Of a stretch of DNA of 64,000 nt, positions 61,953 through 64,000 are shown in pieces. Source of the stretch: Mytilus californianus (lineage: Eukaryota; Mollusca; Bivalvia; Mytilida; Mytilidae); the NCBI RefSeq assembly GCF_021869535.1, contig NW_026262734.1, forward strand, positions 77,376,339-77,440,338, written 5' to 3'. How positions within the stretch are numbered: position 1 is the stretch's first letter; the number at the start of each line of letters is the position of its first letter. The translations under genes and the position numbers were made by a program. Below the pieces are notes generated by a model. That model was not told where the DNA came from and did not search any database. It saw only the letters and a program-made list of their open reading frames with translations.

Positions 61953-64000
61953 CTGAAACAATTAAAATAAGTACAAAAACAGTATAACAAAAATACCGTA
62001 ATCTAAGTTATTTTTTTTTTTTTTCATTTTTTGCCATCTTACATTACTGTGCTTCGTTTAATGTTATTATCATAAATCTGACCGTTAATTATCTTTATAA
62101 TGCCTTTACCCTTAAAGTTTGTTAATTTTTTTTAGTTTACAATGCAATATACGGCTTTTCTCAGACTCATTGTTGGGTGAATGATTGTGTTGTGTTTGCT
62201 TAATGTTTAATGACTAACATTTCATTTATATTTATGGCAATGCTTATTGATGAAGGTCGTACAGTGGCGTGTTGTTGCTTATATTGTTTCAATGGTTTTC
62301 AATGGTAAGCGTACCACTTCCCTGTGATATTTTAATATAAATAGAGTCAGATTGGTTAGTGTTATCAGTCTTCAAACAAAACCGCTTCTTGTATATGTTG
62401 TATATATTTCGGTTTGTGATTTAGCTAAACATATTATTTGACTTTGATAAGCGTATACCATGTATAAAGTATTACAAAAAATACCGAACTACCAAATATT
62501 CGTTTAACAAAAATTAATGCTTGGAGGAAATAAATGTTAAAAATCATACAGTGAGTTTTAAATGCTACTAGTTTGTAAATAAACTCACCATAGATACTAA
62601 GATTAAAACTTTGTAAACCAGCCGATCGTTTGTTTTAAAGATTACGCACGAATTATACATGTACGAGTTCAAAGGGTCAATTACAGTACAAATTGAAGAA
62701 CCCAAAATTCACAAACGTTTGCCAAATAACGATAAGGTAATGAATAGCCTATGAAATTGTTACTTGAAAGATGGTATTTGTTTTCTTGAAATTACTAATG
62801 AATAAAATTAAATGCATGCAACATCATAATCCTTACCAGGACAACAGTCGTAAGTACGAGTGAACACTTCTTTCTCCTTGTTTTTAAATCTACAAAAGGA
62901 ATGAATAGTTCCACTACAACTGTGATCCTTAAACACAAATTTAAGTGTGTCTTCTGTAGTGTATAGAGCTTCTGATAAATTTGTGCGTATTCTTTTGTGT
63001 TTAAGTCTACCATTCTGAAATAATTAAATAAAGTACATTTCGTAATTCGTTCGATTTGCATCTGTTTACAAATTCAGTCGCGTATAATAACATTACAGGT
63101 ACAAAGTTTACTCAACCGGCTATGAGACAACTAGCCTTTTATAAAGCTATTACTTGTTTTATAATAAGGGCAAATATATGCAATGAATTATTCAAATAAA
63201 AGGTAACATTTAATGCTTTTAGGTGCAATTCGTTTTCTGATCTCATTGACGCATCCTCAAATATTATATAGTAAAAAAACAATCGGATCCGAAAGAAAAG
63301 AACTTATCTTTTGTTTGGGACAGAGATGCATATTGGTGCGATAACAAGTTGGTTTTAAAATGACATAAAATGAATTGAGTTATTTCTCTTTGCCGCTATT
63401 GCATTAATACATGGTTGATTTGATAATTTTTGACTAACTGAATTGAGACATGCGGTATTTACAACGTAAACTAGAATGATAAAAGATCGTAGTGTTGGAT
63501 CAAGCAAGACTAAACGAAATAACAATTTTTTTCAGAAAATTATAATAACAAAAGCTGGGTTGAATTATCAATCTTCACATCTCATAGCTTTAAAATTTGC
63601 AAATCTAAGGTTAATATTGTTAATTTATAAATTAAACAATTTGAAGAATTAAACATATGAGTACCGAAAACTCAAAGAATATACCATTAAAAACGGGTCC
63701 TTCAAAATATGACATTAGTTCATATTGAAACTCAGAATTTAGTCTTAATACCCAATACCTGCATATTGGGGATTATATAATAAGTAATTTAAAGACATGA
63801 TTGTGTTTTGTAGAAATGACATTCATATCACAATAGAAGAAAATTGTTCATTTTTAAGTACAATAGATATAAGAAGATGTGATATGAGTGCCAATTTAAT
63901 GTATGTATATGTATATTTTACCTCTATAATGGAATAACACATAGGTGCTGGAAAGATTTTTCGCATCTCTATTTCCAGTGTCAAATGGAAATGCGAACAT
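61848..64000 (-). CDS. Gene C: IgSF-like receptor, 3' part only
   Basis: Three exons on the minus strand are in frame with each other: 64000-63922 (continues beyond the window), 63014-62837 and 61952-61848. They encode the membrane-proximal Cys-rich module (two exons, split in phase 0 exactly as in gene A) and a TM helix. The order and phases match gene A exons 3-5, and the TM exon is 105 nt, as in gene B. By analogy the missing 5' part should hold a signal peptide and one or more Ig domains. Cytoplasmic exons to the left were not identified. Unlike gene A, all donors here are GT. Confidence 0.7.
62150..62335 (-). repeat. Diverged SINE-like repeat, antisense
   Basis: TATTGATGAAGGTCGTACAG, TGGCGTGTTGTTGCTTATAT and TGGTAAGCGTACCACTTCC keep the family order but with many differences. 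Confidence 0.45.
62837..63014 (-). CDS. Gene C Cys-rich module, second exon
   Basis: AATTATTTCAG precedes 178 nt read in phase 0: NGRLKHKRIRTNLSEALYTT, EDTLKFVFKDHSCSGTIHSF, CRFKNKEKEVFTRTYDCCP, ending in phase 1 at CCTG|GTAAGG. The cysteines are C-x7-C-x15-C-C. Counting to the last one gives C-x7-C-x16-C, identical to gene A exon 4. The first 30 residues are absent from gene A, so that exon is shorter there. I do not recognise the domain. Confidence 0.7.
63852..63897 (+). repeat. SINE-like repeat, 5' fragment
   Basis: AGATATAAGAAGATGTGATA then TGAGTGCCAATTTAATG: the first 40 bp of the family, ending 25 bp from the gene C exon donor. Confidence 0.7.
63922..64000 (-). CDS. Gene C Cys-rich module, first exon (cut by window edge)
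   Basis: Reads CSHFHLTLEIEMRKIFPAPM then CYSIIE, ending in phase 0 at GAG|GTAAAA. HFxxxxxxE and the FPxPMC motif match gene A exon 3 (HFIFNEESS, VYPSPMC). The distance from the last cysteine to the splice point (five residues) is the same as that inferred in gene A. Confidence 0.65.

Noticed and set aside
1..64000. CRISPR arrays, bacterial operons, rRNA genes
   Set aside because: None seen; the window is eukaryotic nuclear sequence, and the tandem arrays lack the repeat-spacer pattern.

Overview
This window reads as nuclear DNA from a marine bivalve, most likely a mussel (Mytilus or a close relative). The evidence is low GC, short coding exons with GT..AG introns, no bacterial-style operons, and dense dispersed repeats of types I recall from Mytilus genomes. 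These include a short SINE-like repeat ending in a CATTGGCAATCATACCACATC-type motif, and a repeat bearing the palindrome AGACGAAACGCGCGTCT. The species call is inference; I ran no database search.

The coding content is a cluster of immunoglobulin-superfamily (IgSF) membrane receptors built mostly from phase-1 exons. Gene A (+, 23577-35671) has a signal peptide, one V-type Ig domain, a small Cys-rich membrane-proximal module, a transmembrane exon and three tail exons. Gene B (-, 42269-52659) is the best preserved. It has a signal peptide, four Ig-like domains, a TM exon, a 25-nt microexon and a tyrosine-rich tail. Its eight exons sum to exactly 566 codons including the stop. Gene C (-, 61848 to beyond 64000) is cut by the window edge; it shares the Cys-rich module of gene A and the 105-nt TM exon size of gene B. 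Copy D (-, about 245-8195) is a decayed paralogue of gene B. All four Ig exons are still recognisable but carry frameshifts, nonsense codons and a 2.27-kb inverted-repeat insertion.

Layout: 0.2-8.2 kb holds relic D, with a degenerate PIF/Harbinger element in an intron and an inverted-repeat element across its fourth Ig exon. 8.2-23 kb is intergenic and repeat-rich: a hairpin MITE, a palindromic element, a compound foldback element, two tandem AGACG-palindrome repeats and a reverse-transcriptase relic. 23.5-35.7 kb is gene A. 36-42 kb is intergenic SINE and repeat debris. 42.2-52.7 kb is gene B, with a 730-bp foldback element and retroelement pieces in its introns. 53-61.5 kb holds a LINE relic with a nested palindromic element, a tRNA-derived SINE with a long hairpin and a 160-bp tandem array. 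61.8-64 kb is the 3' part of gene C.

Functionally, genes A, B and C look like cell-surface recognition receptors. The tail of gene B has several tyrosine motifs of the kind bound by SH2 domains (YxxM, YxN, YxxI), which suggests signalling. The most notable points are an apparently broken splice donor in gene A next to a SINE insertion, a cysteine-free Ig domain in gene B, the shared Cys-rich module in A and C, and the step-by-step decay of D.
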